DNA of 16,500 bases from JALONO01 sp038209965 (GCA_038209965.1 JBBQXF010000104.1:1-16500), one strand, 5' to 3'; counted from the stretch's first letter, positions 1 through 7,093 are shown. Numbers and translations: made by a program. The notes: generated by a model not told the origin, from the sequence alone.

Positions 1-813
1 AAAGAGGAGGCGCTATTGAGGGAAAACCAAGAACTTCAGCTCAAGTACGCGATATTGGACAAGGAAGTCGGAGAGATCAACCAAGTGCTGGCAGTGCTCC
101 AGCAACGCGACGACAAAGTCTATCGAGTCATTTTTGAGGCGGAGCCGATTGCGATGGAAATCCGTCAAGGGGGCACTGGGGGCACCGAGAAATACAAAGA
201 TTTGCTCGACCAGCGGCTAAAGCGCGAAGATCTCATCATCGGGACTTACAAAAAGTTGGATAACCTGAAAAAACAGATGTATATCCAAACCAAGTCTTAT
301 GATGAACTAATGGAGAAAGCCCGGGCCAAAACTGAAATGCTGGCTTGCATCCCCGCCATCCGGCCCATCTCCGACGGCGATCTTAGCTTGTTCGTTTCAG
401 GTTTTGGGATGCGCGTCCACCCCATTTACAAGGTACGCAAAATGCACACAGGTTGTGATTTTGCTGCTTCCACCGGCTCGCCCATCTATACCACGGGCGA
501 CGGAAAAGTAATCAAGGCTTCTTATGATGGTGGTTATGGCATGACGGTGGAGATCGACCACGGGTTTGGCTATGTGACCAAATACGCCCACATGTCGGGC
601 TACTCAGTCCGACTGGGCCAAAAGGTGAAGCGCGGCCAGCAGATTGGCAAAGTGGGGAGCACGGGCACTTCTGTATCACCCCATTTACACTATGAAGTGA
701 TCTACAACGGCCTGAAGGTAAATCCGGTAAACTACTTCTTCAACGATCTTTCGCCCGATCAGTATAAGAAAATGCTCGAGTTGGCGGCTGAAGATCGGCA
801 ATCGCTGGGGTAA
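1..813 (+). CDS. M23 family (LytM-type) metallopeptidase, 5' end cut by the window
   Basis: Zinc peptidase of the peptidoglycan-hydrolase family M23, expected to cut peptide cross-links of the cell wall outside the cytoplasm. The reading frame is open from base 1 and a TTG at 16 is only a possible internal start, so the N-terminus (usually a membrane anchor) probably lies upstream. Counting from that TTG, residues 1-110 form a charged helical, coiled-coil-like region. Residues 120-245 form the LytM domain with the zinc ligands H144 and D148 (HTGCD), catalytic H192 (YAHMS) and H223/H225 (HLHYE). All family residues are present, so it should be active, unlike degenerate NlpD/EnvC-type activators. 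A strong terminator follows 33 bases after the stop, so it ends its transcription unit. Identification of the family is firm; the exact substrate bond is unknown. Confidence 0.93.
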   Translation, partial: KEEALLRENQELQLKYAILDKEVGEINQVLAVLQQRDDKVYRVIFEAEPIAMEIRQGGTGGTEKYKDLLDQRLKREDLIIGTYKKLDNLKKQMYIQTKSYDELMEKARAKTEMLACIPAIRPISDGDLSLFVSGFGMRVHPIYKVRKMHTGCDFAASTGSPIYTTGDGKVIKASYDGGYGMTVEIDHGFGYVTKYAHMSGYSVRLGQKVKRGQQIGKVGSTGTSVSPHLHYEVIYNGLKVNPVNYFFNDLSPDQYKKMLELAAEDRQSLG

Positions 814-845
814 CAGTTGGCTACCGGTTTTGTGAGATCGGCAAT

Positions 846-880
846 AAAAGGGCCATTTCTTTCGGGAAATGGCCCTTTTT
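846..880 (+). terminator. Rho-independent terminator after the M23 peptidase
   Basis: Perfect 13-bp inverted repeat (846-858 with 867-879) around the core GGGCCATTT, an 8-base loop containing TTTCGG, and a T-tract on the 3' arm. The A-tract on the 5' arm would let it work on the minus strand too, where it could also stop readthrough from the convergent gene at 1118-1645. Confidence 0.9.
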
Positions 881-1117
881 GTTGAAATAGCAGTACCGCC
901 CTCGGCTTTTGAGCTTCAGATTCCTTAACCACCTGGATGGTTGGTGGAAAGTAAGTTAGTCGCGACAGCAAACAAATTTTGGACGGATAATACGTTTTCA
1001 GGGTTTTGCGCTGCAATTGGCTATTTATCTCTCATCATTCCATCCCTTCAAGATTTTGAATGGTTTGCATCACCAGCAAGGTAAAACCTAGTGGGCAGTG
1101 ACCCGTCGTTATTGCCC
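881..1117. other. Intergenic stretch between convergent genes, nothing recognised
   Basis: Between the terminator and the stop of the minus-strand gene at 1118 I see only weak hairpins, such as CCACC/GGTGG at about 929-948, and no convincing promoter, RNA gene or coding frame. Short open frames here cross the terminator or lack family resemblance. Confidence 0.5.
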
Positions 1118-1645
1118 TTACCAACCGGCACGAGAACGGAGCGCAGTCAAGTGGGCGGTGTGGTGTCTGCCGTGCCAAGCGTACATTCCCATTTGTTGAT
1201 CGATCCGGATCAGCCGTCCGTGTTCGGGATGGACAAAGCCCCGGGCAAAGTCCGGTTCGGTGAGCGAGCGGAGCAGGTAGGCCCAGCGTTGGTGCAACGG
1301 CTCAAGAATGGCCAGTGACACCTCGACGGACAATTGCCGGCTGTCGGCATGTTCGGCCCAGCGATCTTCGAAGTAAGCTTTGATCACCGGAGCTTCCTCG
1401 GTCAGGGCCCACTTGAGCCGGATGAAGGCATTCAGGTGGCTGTCAGCCAGATGGTGGACCACCTGCCGGGCCGTCCAGCCGCCAAGGCGGTAAGGGGTGT
1501 CGAGCTGGGCCTCATCGAGCCCGGCAACCGCCTGCCGCAAAAGGGAAGGCAACTGCTCGATGTCAGTTAACCAGACACCGCGCTGGCCGGTTCCAATTTG
1601 GGTTAGTGCGATAAATTTTCCGATCGGATAACGAAGATTTTCCAT
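1118..1645 (-). CDS. yfiT: YfiT/DinB-superfamily metal-dependent enzyme (bacillithiol-transferase type)
   Basis: A 175-residue protein of the DinB-like four-helix-bundle superfamily, YfiT branch. The N-terminus MENLRYPIGKF is the hallmark start of this branch and fixes the start codon. The usual three metal histidines can be assigned to the VVHHLADSH motif in helix 2 and the WHGRHHTAHL motif near the C-terminus, the standard spacing for the family. The Bacillus member (BstA) transfers bacillithiol to electrophiles; whether this host makes bacillithiol cannot be seen here, so a thiol-transferase or detoxification role is inferred from the family. It is monocistronic and divergent from rpoN, with a good TAACTTTG -7 box 22 bases upstream of the start. 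Length is normal for the family and no key residue is missing. Confidence 0.88.
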   Translation of the reverse strand: MENLRYPIGKFIALTQIGTGQRGVWLTDIEQLPSLLRQAVAGLDEAQLDTPYRLGGWTARQVVHHLADSHLNAFIRLKWALTEEAPVIKAYFEDRWAEHADSRQLSVEVSLAILEPLHQRWAYLLRSLTEPDFARGFVHPEHGRLIRIDQQMGMYAWHGRHHTAHLTALRSRAGW

Positions 1646-1667
1646 ACAATAATCGTTGATAACGGGG

Positions 1668-1696
1668 CAAAGTTACTTCAGATCCGGAGCGGCAAA
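1668..1696 (-). promoter_or_regulatory. Bacteroidota-type promoter for the YfiT-like gene
   Basis: Read on the minus strand this is TTTG, 17 bases, then TAACTTTG, matching the Bacteroidota consensus (TTG/TTTG, 17-23 bases, TAnnTTTG). Transcription would begin about 15 bases before the ATG, giving a very short leader. Confidence 0.6.
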
Positions 1697-1822
1697 AGTC
1701 GCTAATGAAAAATTGTTCAATGGCAATTTTGTACCGAGGTTTGGGGGTTGGGGATGGAACAGAACCGCTTGGGGAAGGGGAATAATCGCGGCAAAGAAAA
1801 AATTCCACAAAAAATGTTCCAA

Positions 1823-1857
1823 TTTGATTTATAATTTCAAAACATACATTACTTTAG
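1823..1857 (+). promoter_or_regulatory. Possible promoter for rpoN
   Basis: TTTG at 1823-1826, a 23-base spacer and TACTTTAG at 1850-1857 fit the phylum consensus with one mismatch (TTAG for TTTG). It is the best candidate I found in the AT-rich 1800-1919 leader, but it is weak. Confidence 0.3.
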
Positions 1858-1919
1858 GGCTTTAAAATCGGGACAGGCCGGGAATCAAGCAAGAGAGTGT
1901 TACTAAAATAACTGGAACA

Positions 1920-3413
1920 ATGCAGAAGATATCGCAGACACAATCGATACTACAAAAGCTGTCGCCGCAACAGATCCAGTTTATCAAGCTGTTGCAAGTG
2001 CCGACCGCCGAGCTGCGGGCTAGGGTCGAAGAGGAACTGGAGATGAACCTCGTGCTGGAAGAAGGTGGGGACGACTATGACGAAACTGAGTCGACCGACA
2101 CCGCAGAGGCAGAAGACGATTTTGGGGACAACGAGTCGAATGATGATGATTTTGGGGACAGCGACCGGACAGGAGATTCAGATGTGGACGTGGGCGACTA
2201 CCTGTATGATGAAGAGCTCAGCGGATACAAAATGCAGGGCGATGGGCCATCGGCCGACGAGGACGACCGGGACATGCCCTTGGCCATGCAGTCCTCTCTG
2301 ACCGATGCCCTGATGGATCAACTGGGATTTTTGGCCCTCGACGACCGGGATTATACCATTGGGATGCAGCTCATCGGGAGCATCGATAGCGAAGGGTACA
2401 TCCGGCGCGATCTGCGCGGGATTGTCAACGATCTGGCTTTTACCCAAAACATCGAGATGGAGGAAGAAGAACTCGAGCAAGTGCTGGCCCTGATCCAAGG
2501 TTTTGAGCCGGCCGGCATCGGGGCGCGCAGTTTGCAGGAATGCCTAGAACTGCAACTGAAGCGCAAAGACCAGCACAACCCCGATGTCCACAATGCGCTG
2601 CGCATCATTTCCCTCTGTTTCGAGGAGTTTACCAAAAAACATTTTACAAAGATTGAGAAAAAACTCGATATTGTCGAGGAGGATCTCAAGTGTGCCGTGG
2701 ACATCATTATCCGGCTCAACCCCAAACCGGGCGAGAATACCAGCGACTACGCCCGCAACCACTACATTACCCCCGACTTTATCTTGCGCAACAGTTTTAG
2801 TGGGAAGCTCGAACTGAGCCTCAACTCGCGCAATGCCCCCGATCTGCGCATCAGCAAGTCCTACGCCGAAATGTTGGACTCCTACGACAAGGGCAGCAAA
2901 AAGGACAAAAAATTGAAACAGGCCGTCGTGTTCCTCAAACAGAAACTGGATGCGGCCAAGTGGTTTATCGATGCCATTAAACAACGGCAGCAAACCCTGC
3001 TCCGTACCATGAATGCCATAGTGGAATACCAATATGACTATTTTCAGGAAGGGGACGAGAGCCGGCTGCGCCCCATGATCCTCAAAGACATCGCCAACCA
3101 GATCGGGATGGACATTTCCACCGTGTCGCGGGTGGCCAACAGCAAATCCGTCCAGACCGATTTTGGCATTTATCCTCTCAAATATTTCTTCTCGGAGAGC
3201 ATCTCGACCGATACCGGTGAAGACGTGAGCAGCAAGGAAGTGAAATTTATTTTGAAGGAAATCATTGATGGCGAAAGCAAGCGCAAACCTTTTTCGGACG
3301 ATAAGCTGGAAAAATTGCTCAACGACAAAGGGTACAACATTGCCCGGCGCACTGTGGCCAAATACCGCGAACAGATGAACATCCCGGTGGCCCGGTTGCG
3401 GAAAGAACTATGA
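1920..3413 (+). CDS. rpoN: RNA polymerase sigma-54 factor RpoN
   Basis: Alternative sigma factor that directs RNA polymerase to -24/-12 promoters and needs AAA+ enhancer-binding proteins to open them. Residues 1-50 are the glutamine- and leucine-rich activator-interacting region I (QSILQKLSPQQIQFIKLLQ). Residues 50-115 form a very acidic region II containing a degenerate internal repeat (DDFGDNES, then DDFGDSD). Core-binding region III follows, with a helix-turn-helix around DISTVSRVANSK. The RpoN box ARRTVAKYR at 475-483 recognises the -24 element. The 497-residue length is normal and the protein looks complete. The stop overlaps the next gene's start (ATGA), so the two are probably translationally coupled. 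No enhancer-binding protein gene lies in the window, so targets cannot be named. Confidence 0.97.
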   Translation: MQKISQTQSILQKLSPQQIQFIKLLQVPTAELRARVEEELEMNLVLEEGGDDYDETESTDTAEAEDDFGDNESNDDDFGDSDRTGDSDVDVGDYLYDEELSGYKMQGDGPSADEDDRDMPLAMQSSLTDALMDQLGFLALDDRDYTIGMQLIGSIDSEGYIRRDLRGIVNDLAFTQNIEMEEEELEQVLALIQGFEPAGIGARSLQECLELQLKRKDQHNPDVHNALRIISLCFEEFTKKHFTKIEKKLDIVEEDLKCAVDIIIRLNPKPGENTSDYARNHYITPDFILRNSFSGKLELSLNSRNAPDLRISKSYAEMLDSYDKGSKKDKKLKQAVVFLKQKLDAAKWFIDAIKQRQQTLLRTMNAIVEYQYDYFQEGDESRLRPMILKDIANQIGMDISTVSRVANSKSVQTDFGIYPLKYFFSESISTDTGEDVSSKEVKFILKEIIDGESKRKPFSDDKLEKLLNDKGYNIARRTVAKYREQMNIPVARLRKEL

Positions 3414-4027
3414 ACCAACGGCTGGCCCACTTTCTTTCCGTGGTGTTGCACCCCGCAATCGTCCCCAGCTACATTGTTGCCGTAGTTTTTTTTGCTGCCA
3501 GCGTGCTGGTTCCCTATGACGCGGAGGCGAAGCTCACCCTGCTGACCCTGGTCTTTGCCACCACGTTTGTCATCCCGGCTGGCAGCCTATTGATCTCCTA
3601 CCGCAGCGGCCTGATCGCCACGTTGGAGATGGCCGACCGCCGCGAGCGGATTGGTCCATTTCTGATGATGGCCATTTTTTATACTTTGACGAGTGGTTTC
3701 TTTTTGGTCAAATTGGCCAATGTGCCCATTTTACCCAATATTTTGGTCGGCATCACGTTTGCTATATTGTTGGTCACCGTGATCACCCTGTTTTTCAAGG
3801 TGAGCGTGCACAGCACTGGGGTGAGTGGGATGTTGGGGACATTCATGGTCTTGCAATACTTATATCCCGAAGCAACATTGTATTATCCCATCATTGCCAC
3901 CTTTTTCCTCTTGGGTGCGTTAATGACGGCAAGGCTGGCCCTCAATGCCCATACCCCCGCCGAGGTGCTGGTGGGAGCGGTGCTTGGGTTTAGTACTTGC
4001 ACCGGGGTTTTCTTGGTATTCAACTAA
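3410..4027 (+). CDS. PAP2-like integral membrane protein
   Basis: A 205-residue protein with about five or six hydrophobic segments. It resembles small PAP2-superfamily phosphatases of Bacteroidota, which act on lipid phosphates such as undecaprenyl diphosphate or phosphatidate. Motifs that can be aligned to the PAP2 signature are DRRER (76-80), SVHSTG with H134, and R175-x5-H181-x3-E185 in the last helices. They are divergent: the second motif is not a clean PSGH, and glutamate replaces the usual final aspartate, so activity is uncertain. Its start overlaps the rpoN stop by four bases, so it is co-transcribed with the sigma factor. Nothing in the sequence explains a functional link to sigma-54; the pairing may be historical. 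Confidence 0.65.
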   Translation: MNQRLAHFLSVVLHPAIVPSYIVAVVFFAASVLVPYDAEAKLTLLTLVFATTFVIPAGSLLISYRSGLIATLEMADRRERIGPFLMMAIFYTLTSGFFLVKLANVPILPNILVGITFAILLVTVITLFFKVSVHSTGVSGMLGTFMVLQYLYPEATLYYPIIATFFLLGALMTARLALNAHTPAEVLVGAVLGFSTCTGVFLVFN

Positions 4028-4040
4028 TGTATTAAATTTG
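4013..4040 (+). promoter_or_regulatory. Promoter of the 4064 lipoprotein gene
   Basis: TTG at 4013-4015, 17-base spacer and a full-match TAAATTTG at 4033-4040. Transcription would begin near 4047, so the lipoprotein can be expressed independently of rpoN; the -33 part lies inside the end of the membrane-protein gene. Confidence 0.55.
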
Positions 4041-4063
4041 CCAAAAATTAACTGTTATCCCTC

Positions 4064-4675
4064 ATGAAAAAAGTGAAGTCAATCGCATCCTTGCTCACGG
4101 TGTTGGCCCTTGCCTCGGTACTCGGTGCTTGCAAAGGCACCACGACCGTTGAGGAGTTGCCCGATTTTGTCAAAATAATGACCGAATCTGGCCCCTATTT
4201 TGGTCAGCGCCGCAACGAAGAGGACATCCTCCGCAGCCGCGACAGCCGGATCGTGATCCGCCGGGGCAGCAATGCCAACCAACTGGTTTTTGAAGAAACG
4301 TACCGCCTGGTGGACCGGGACATTACGGTGCGCTACAACGTGGACCTGGATCTGGCCAATGCGGGCCGCAATGCGGTGGCCTTTACCATCCGCCAGCAAA
4401 GCCTGCAAGGCGGCCAAACCGGGGAGGCCATTGGCGGGGTAGCTTTTGAACCCAATCCTCTAAACCCACTCAACAAGTACCATGGCACTTTCGAGGCTTT
4501 TACCGTAGACCGGGTGCCATTGCGCACCAAGCGCTTGCAATTCCGGGTGTCCACGGGCCTGCAAGGGAGCAACCCGACCCGGTTCTTTATCCTGTTGCCA
4601 CCTTGTAATGAGGGCCAACGTTGGGACCCCGCCGTCGCCATCCCGCCCGCCGTCACCAAGTGTGTGCCCGAATAG
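4064..4675 (+). CDS. Lipoprotein of unknown function
   Basis: I do not recognise a family. The protein begins with a lysine-rich signal peptide and a lipobox LGAC (Cys23), so it should be lipid-anchored after signal peptidase II cleavage. The mature part (about 180 residues) is mostly predicted beta strand, with alternating charged and hydrophobic residues (SRIVIRRG, DITVRYNVDLDL). It carries two cysteines near the end (C181, C200) that could form a disulfide in the periplasm or at the surface. Residues after the lipid cysteine (KGTTTVEE) do not match the acidic surface-export signal, so an inner-leaflet position is more likely. It has its own promoter and stands alone between the rpoN pair and the tRNA-like gene. 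Confidence 0.8.
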   Translation: MKKVKSIASLLTVLALASVLGACKGTTTVEELPDFVKIMTESGPYFGQRRNEEDILRSRDSRIVIRRGSNANQLVFEETYRLVDRDITVRYNVDLDLANAGRNAVAFTIRQQSLQGGQTGEAIGGVAFEPNPLNPLNKYHGTFEAFTVDRVPLRTKRLQFRVSTGLQGSNPTRFFILLPPCNEGQRWDPAVAIPPAVTKCVPE

Positions 4676-4709
4676 GCTTTGGGCCCAGCGGTTTTATTTT
4701 GGGGGCCAG

Positions 4710-4740
4710 TTGCCCGAGTTCGTTTTTTTCTGTAATTTTG
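4710..4740 (+). promoter_or_regulatory. Promoter of the tRNA-like transcription unit
   Basis: TTG at 4710-4712, 20-base spacer and TAATTTTG at 4733-4740. The same octamer serves as -7 box for the genes at 8779 and 12988. The predicted start near 4747 lies just before the leader hairpin. Confidence 0.6.
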
Positions 4741-4747
4741 TTCATCT

Positions 4748-4768
4748 CAATGGGTAGATATCCCATTG
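4748..4768 (+). other. Hairpin at the 5' end of the tRNA precursor
   Basis: CAATGGG and CCCATTG form a perfect 7-bp stem around a 7-base loop (TAGATAT), seven bases before the predicted mature 5' end. The loop lacks the T33 position expected of an anticodon arm, so it is not part of a second tRNA. It may protect the precursor or guide processing; this is inference. Confidence 0.5.
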
Positions 4769-4775
4769 GCAACAA

Positions 4776-4862
4776 AGAGGTAACCCGGCTGGATCAGGAG
4801 CAGAATTCGAAATTCTGTAAAGCGTCAAAAGCGCTCTGTGAGTTCGAGTCTCACTGCCTCTG
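4776..4862 (+). tRNA. tRNA-Ser (CGA)-like gene with an atypical D-arm
   Basis: Class II tRNA of 87 bases. The acceptor stem pairs over 7 bp (4776-4782 with 4855-4861, one G-T pair). The anticodon stem CAGAA/TTCTG encloses TTCGAAA with anticodon CGA at 4808-4810. A long variable arm has the stem AGCG/CGCT, and the T-arm is a perfect GTGAG/CTCAC around TTCGAGT. Base 73 is G, as in serine tRNAs, and CCA is not encoded. The D-arm is odd: only one base can be placed where U8 and position 9 should be, U8 and A14 are absent, and only two D-stem pairs (CC/GG) form, although the GG of the D-loop is there. It has its own promoter and terminator. It is either a divergent functional tRNA or a decaying copy. 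Confidence 0.72.
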
Positions 4863-4885
4863 CAACATGGTTGTTTTATCTGGCC

Positions 4886-4920
4886 AATCCCCGCTAGCCA
4901 ATTAGCTTGCGGGGATTTTT
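4886..4920 (+). terminator. Terminator of the tRNA-like unit
   Basis: Perfect 9-bp stem AATCCCCGC/GCGGGGATT (4886-4894 with 4909-4917), 14-base loop and a T5 run, 24 bases after the mature 3' end. Confidence 0.88.
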
Positions 4921-4999
4921 ATTTTCCATCCGGGTGATCTTCAGGGGCAGCGTAGGGGTCGGGTGTGTTGCCCCCACAACGCTGGCTTGCCGCACCCAC

Positions 5000-5485
5000 T
5001 CAGTAGGCCACGATGACCTCAATCTCAACCAGCAGATCGGGATTGGCCAAGGCATTGATCCCCACCGTCGTCCGGGCCACTTTGTTGGGGTTGGTCTCAT
5101 TGACAAAGAACTTGCCGTAGGCCCTGAACCAGCCCTCAAAATCGGTTTGGCCATTCTTGAACTTGTCCGGGACAAGGTAAATCCGCAGGAACACCACTTG
5201 GTTTAGGCTGAGGCCCGCACTTTTGAGGATGTCCTCGATTTTTTTCAGGGCACTCATGCTTTGGGTGTAGGTGTCGCCATAGCGGGCGGGAGTGCCCGCC
5301 GCCGCCGTAGTGTCGGCCGGCGAAGCCACGATGCCACTGGTCAGAAACCATTTTTTATTGGCCGGCACATCCACCCCCAGCAGGATTTGTGCCTTGGGAT
5401 TGTCGTAGCGCTTGATGTCTTGGCCAACGGCCCCGGCCCCGAGGCTGAACCAAAAAAAGGCAATCCATCCGATTTGTTTTGTCAT
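5000..5485 (-). CDS. RidA/YjgF/UK114-family protein with signal peptide
   Basis: Residues 25-161 are a complete RidA-type fold. Cytosolic RidA hydrolyses reactive enamine/imine intermediates made by PLP enzymes. The C-terminal signature ARTTVGINALANPDLLVEIE contains the substrate-binding arginine (R138) and the conserved acidic residue of LVEIE (E154). Unlike classical RidA (about 130 residues), it has an N-terminal hydrophobic segment with a likely cleavage site after GAGAVG, so it is probably periplasmic. It also has a longer insert between the first strands (ASPADTTAAAGTPARYGD). Its job outside the cytoplasm is unknown. It stands alone, convergent with the tRNA-like gene and divergent from 5703. 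I find no clear promoter; TATCTTTC near 5526-5533 is a poor match. Confidence 0.88.
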   Translation of the reverse strand: MTKQIGWIAFFWFSLGAGAVGQDIKRYDNPKAQILLGVDVPANKKWFLTSGIVASPADTTAAAGTPARYGDTYTQSMSALKKIEDILKSAGLSLNQVVFLRIYLVPDKFKNGQTDFEGWFRAYGKFFVNETNPNKVARTTVGINALANPDLLVEIEVIVAY

Positions 5486-5702
5486 TGTCGTTGGTGTGAA
5501 GTGTGGTAAGCCATTTGTTTTGACCGAAAGATAGGGTAATTTGCCATAATTTCTGCCAGCGAAGTGCCGCCCCCCAGAACAACATTTTTTGGCTATGCCG
5601 CTATTGGGTAAAACAAAGTACCTTGTGCCCCAACTATTTTACACGATTTTCGTTCTTGCATCTATTGGCCGACCCTCCACCTTATATAAAACTTAAACGA
5701 CT

Positions 5703-6158
5703 ATGTTTTCTCCCGAAGTGCTTGTTTTTATGGTCCCGATTACGGGCATCCTCTCCATTGCCGCCGTCAAAATCATCCGGATCGTCACCGGCAACGAGTT
5801 GCCAATGAGCAAAAAAGATCTCAAGAAATTTATCGAAGAGGCAAAGAACCTCCGAGCTTACAGCGCCGAACTTGAACAGCGCGTTCAGAACTTGGAGAGC
5901 ATCGTCACCAGCATGGACATCGAGTTGATCGAAGGGCTGCTCCAGATCAAGGCCCTAGAGACTTCCGAATTTGACCAACAGAAGCTGGAGCGACTGGCCA
6001 AAGCGGCCCGCCCCGGTTCGTCGCGGGGAGCAAGTAAGGTAAATGTCAACGCGCCGCTGGAGGAGAACGTCCGGACGGTGCTCAACAAACTGCTCCTCAA
6101 AGTGGACGGGCTGCTGGAGGAGAAGAAAAAGGTCAACAAACCTTTTGGTTGGAACTGA
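5703..6158 (+). CDS. Small membrane-anchored coiled-coil protein, PspB-like architecture
   Basis: A 151-residue protein. Residues 4-28 form one transmembrane helix (VLVFMVPITGILSIAAVKII). Residues 37-75 form an amphipathic coiled coil (FIEEAKNLRAYSAELEQRVQNLESIV), followed by a polar linker and a basic helix ending KKVNKPFGWN. A membrane helix followed by a coiled coil ending in QNLESI resembles phage-shock protein B, but the protein is about twice as long and has no PspA or PspC neighbour here, so the likeness may be only architectural. The N-terminus gives the coil a cytoplasmic location by the positive-inside rule. A terminator-like hairpin 70 bases downstream closes the unit. I would call it a hypothetical membrane protein with possible envelope-stress involvement. 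Confidence 0.7.
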   Translation: MFSPEVLVFMVPITGILSIAAVKIIRIVTGNELPMSKKDLKKFIEEAKNLRAYSAELEQRVQNLESIVTSMDIELIEGLLQIKALETSEFDQQKLERLAKAARPGSSRGASKVNVNAPLEENVRTVLNKLLLKVDGLLEEKKKVNKPFGWN

Positions 6159-6228
6159 CGTTATCTTTATGGTTAGCAATACCACGTTTTTGGGCAATGA
6201 CACCGTTGCTACACGCCAAAGACCCTAA

Positions 6229-6255
6229 CCATCCCCACCGACGGGATGGCTTTTT
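6229..6255 (+). terminator. Intrinsic terminator after the coiled-coil gene
   Basis: Seven-base-pair perfect stem CCATCCC/GGGATGG (6229-6235 with 6243-6249), 7-base loop and CTTTTTATTT. An in-frame ATG of the next gene (6246) sits inside the 3' arm, which argues for the later start at 6291. Confidence 0.65.
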
Positions 6256-6290
6256 ATTTCACCGACAAGACACAAACCAGCACACCAAGT

Positions 6291-6905
6291 ATGGATATCC
6301 TCAAAGAAAAGTACGTTGACTATGTTCTCTCCCACGGCAAACGGCCCAAAACCGTTTATGAATTTACGAAGCAAGCTGGGATGGCCGAGAAAGAATTTTA
6401 TAACCATGTCAGTTCCTTTCAGCAATTGGAGGCGCTGATCTGGGCCGATACGTTCCGGGCCACCATCCAACTGATCAAACAGGATGCGGTTTATGGGGAA
6501 TACTCGGCCCGTGAAAAGGTGTTGACCATGTATTACGCATTGATCGAGCGGCTCAAAAATACCCGGAGCTTTGCCGTTTTCACCCTCAAGTCCAAAACTT
6601 GGCTGGGCGGGCCGGAAGTGCTGGGCGAATTGCACAAAGAGTTTGAGGCGTACATCAAGGAAGTGATCAATGACGGCATCTATTCGGGCGAAGTGTCGGA
6701 CCGGGCCTTCCTCACCGACCGTTACTCGGGCCTAATGTGGTGGCAGATGCAGTTTCTGCTCCGGTTCTGGGCCAAAGACACCAGCAACGAATTTGAGCGC
6801 ACGGATGCTGCCATTGAAAAGGCCGTTAACCTGAGCTTCGATGTGTTGGGCAAAAACTTGGTTGATTCAACGTTTGATTTTGTCAAATTTACCTTTTCCA
6901 ACTGA
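6291..6905 (+). CDS. TetR-family transcriptional regulator
   Basis: Helix-turn-helix regulator of about 204 residues. The DNA-binding part is KTVYEFTKQAGMAEKEFYNHVSSFQQLEALIW, with the typical TetR pattern of recognition helix and following aromatic residues, although the usual small-residue turn is replaced by MAEKEF. The rest is an all-helical ligand and dimerisation region with several tryptophans (WLGG, MWWQMQ). An ATG at 6246 would add 15 residues (MAFYFTDK...), but it lies in a terminator-like hairpin, while the start at 6291 (MDILKEKYVDYV) matches how such proteins usually begin. The ABC1-kinase gene follows after 188 bases in the same direction. Regulation of that neighbour and of itself is plausible, and an imperfect palindrome in the gap could be an operator. 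Ligand unknown. Confidence 0.8.
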   Translation: MDILKEKYVDYVLSHGKRPKTVYEFTKQAGMAEKEFYNHVSSFQQLEALIWADTFRATIQLIKQDAVYGEYSAREKVLTMYYALIERLKNTRSFAVFTLKSKTWLGGPEVLGELHKEFEAYIKEVINDGIYSGEVSDRAFLTDRYSGLMWWQMQFLLRFWAKDTSNEFERTDAAIEKAVNLSFDVLGKNLVDSTFDFVKFTFSN

Positions 6906-6947
6906 CCTATGCCCGCATTTCGCCACGGCTCACCGTGCATGCCCTCA

Positions 6948-6971
6948 ATTGGTTGCCGGCACCGGACCAAT
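6948..6971. promoter_or_regulatory. Imperfect palindrome between regulator and kinase genes, possible operator
   Basis: ATTGGT and ACCAAT enclose a 12-base GC-rich core with two CCGG boxes. Length and symmetry suit a TetR-dimer site, and its place between the regulator and the gene it may control fits, but no second copy was found in the window. It has no T-run, so it is a poor terminator. Confidence 0.3.
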
Positions 6972-7093
6972 GGCGGCCGCGCTTGGCCTAGCCCATCCTT
7001 TTTGGTTTGGCAGCAGTAAATCGTAAATCACTCTTATATAATAGCTCATCCAGCAGCGTAATCCTCCACTCACCTTTATATTAGTATAAATTC

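Noticed and set aside
759..1016. Short minus-strand frame after the M23 gene
   Set aside because: It crosses the strong terminator, overlaps the peptidase end and has no recognisable features.
4776..4862. tRNA as an attachment site for an integrated element
   Set aside because: No integrase, no repeated tRNA 3' end and no mobile-element genes are seen on either side within the window.
4948..4984. Terminator for the minus-strand RidA gene
   Set aside because: CAGCGT/ACGCTG with an inner GGGG/CCCC can pair, but the loop is large and there is no T-run on the minus strand.
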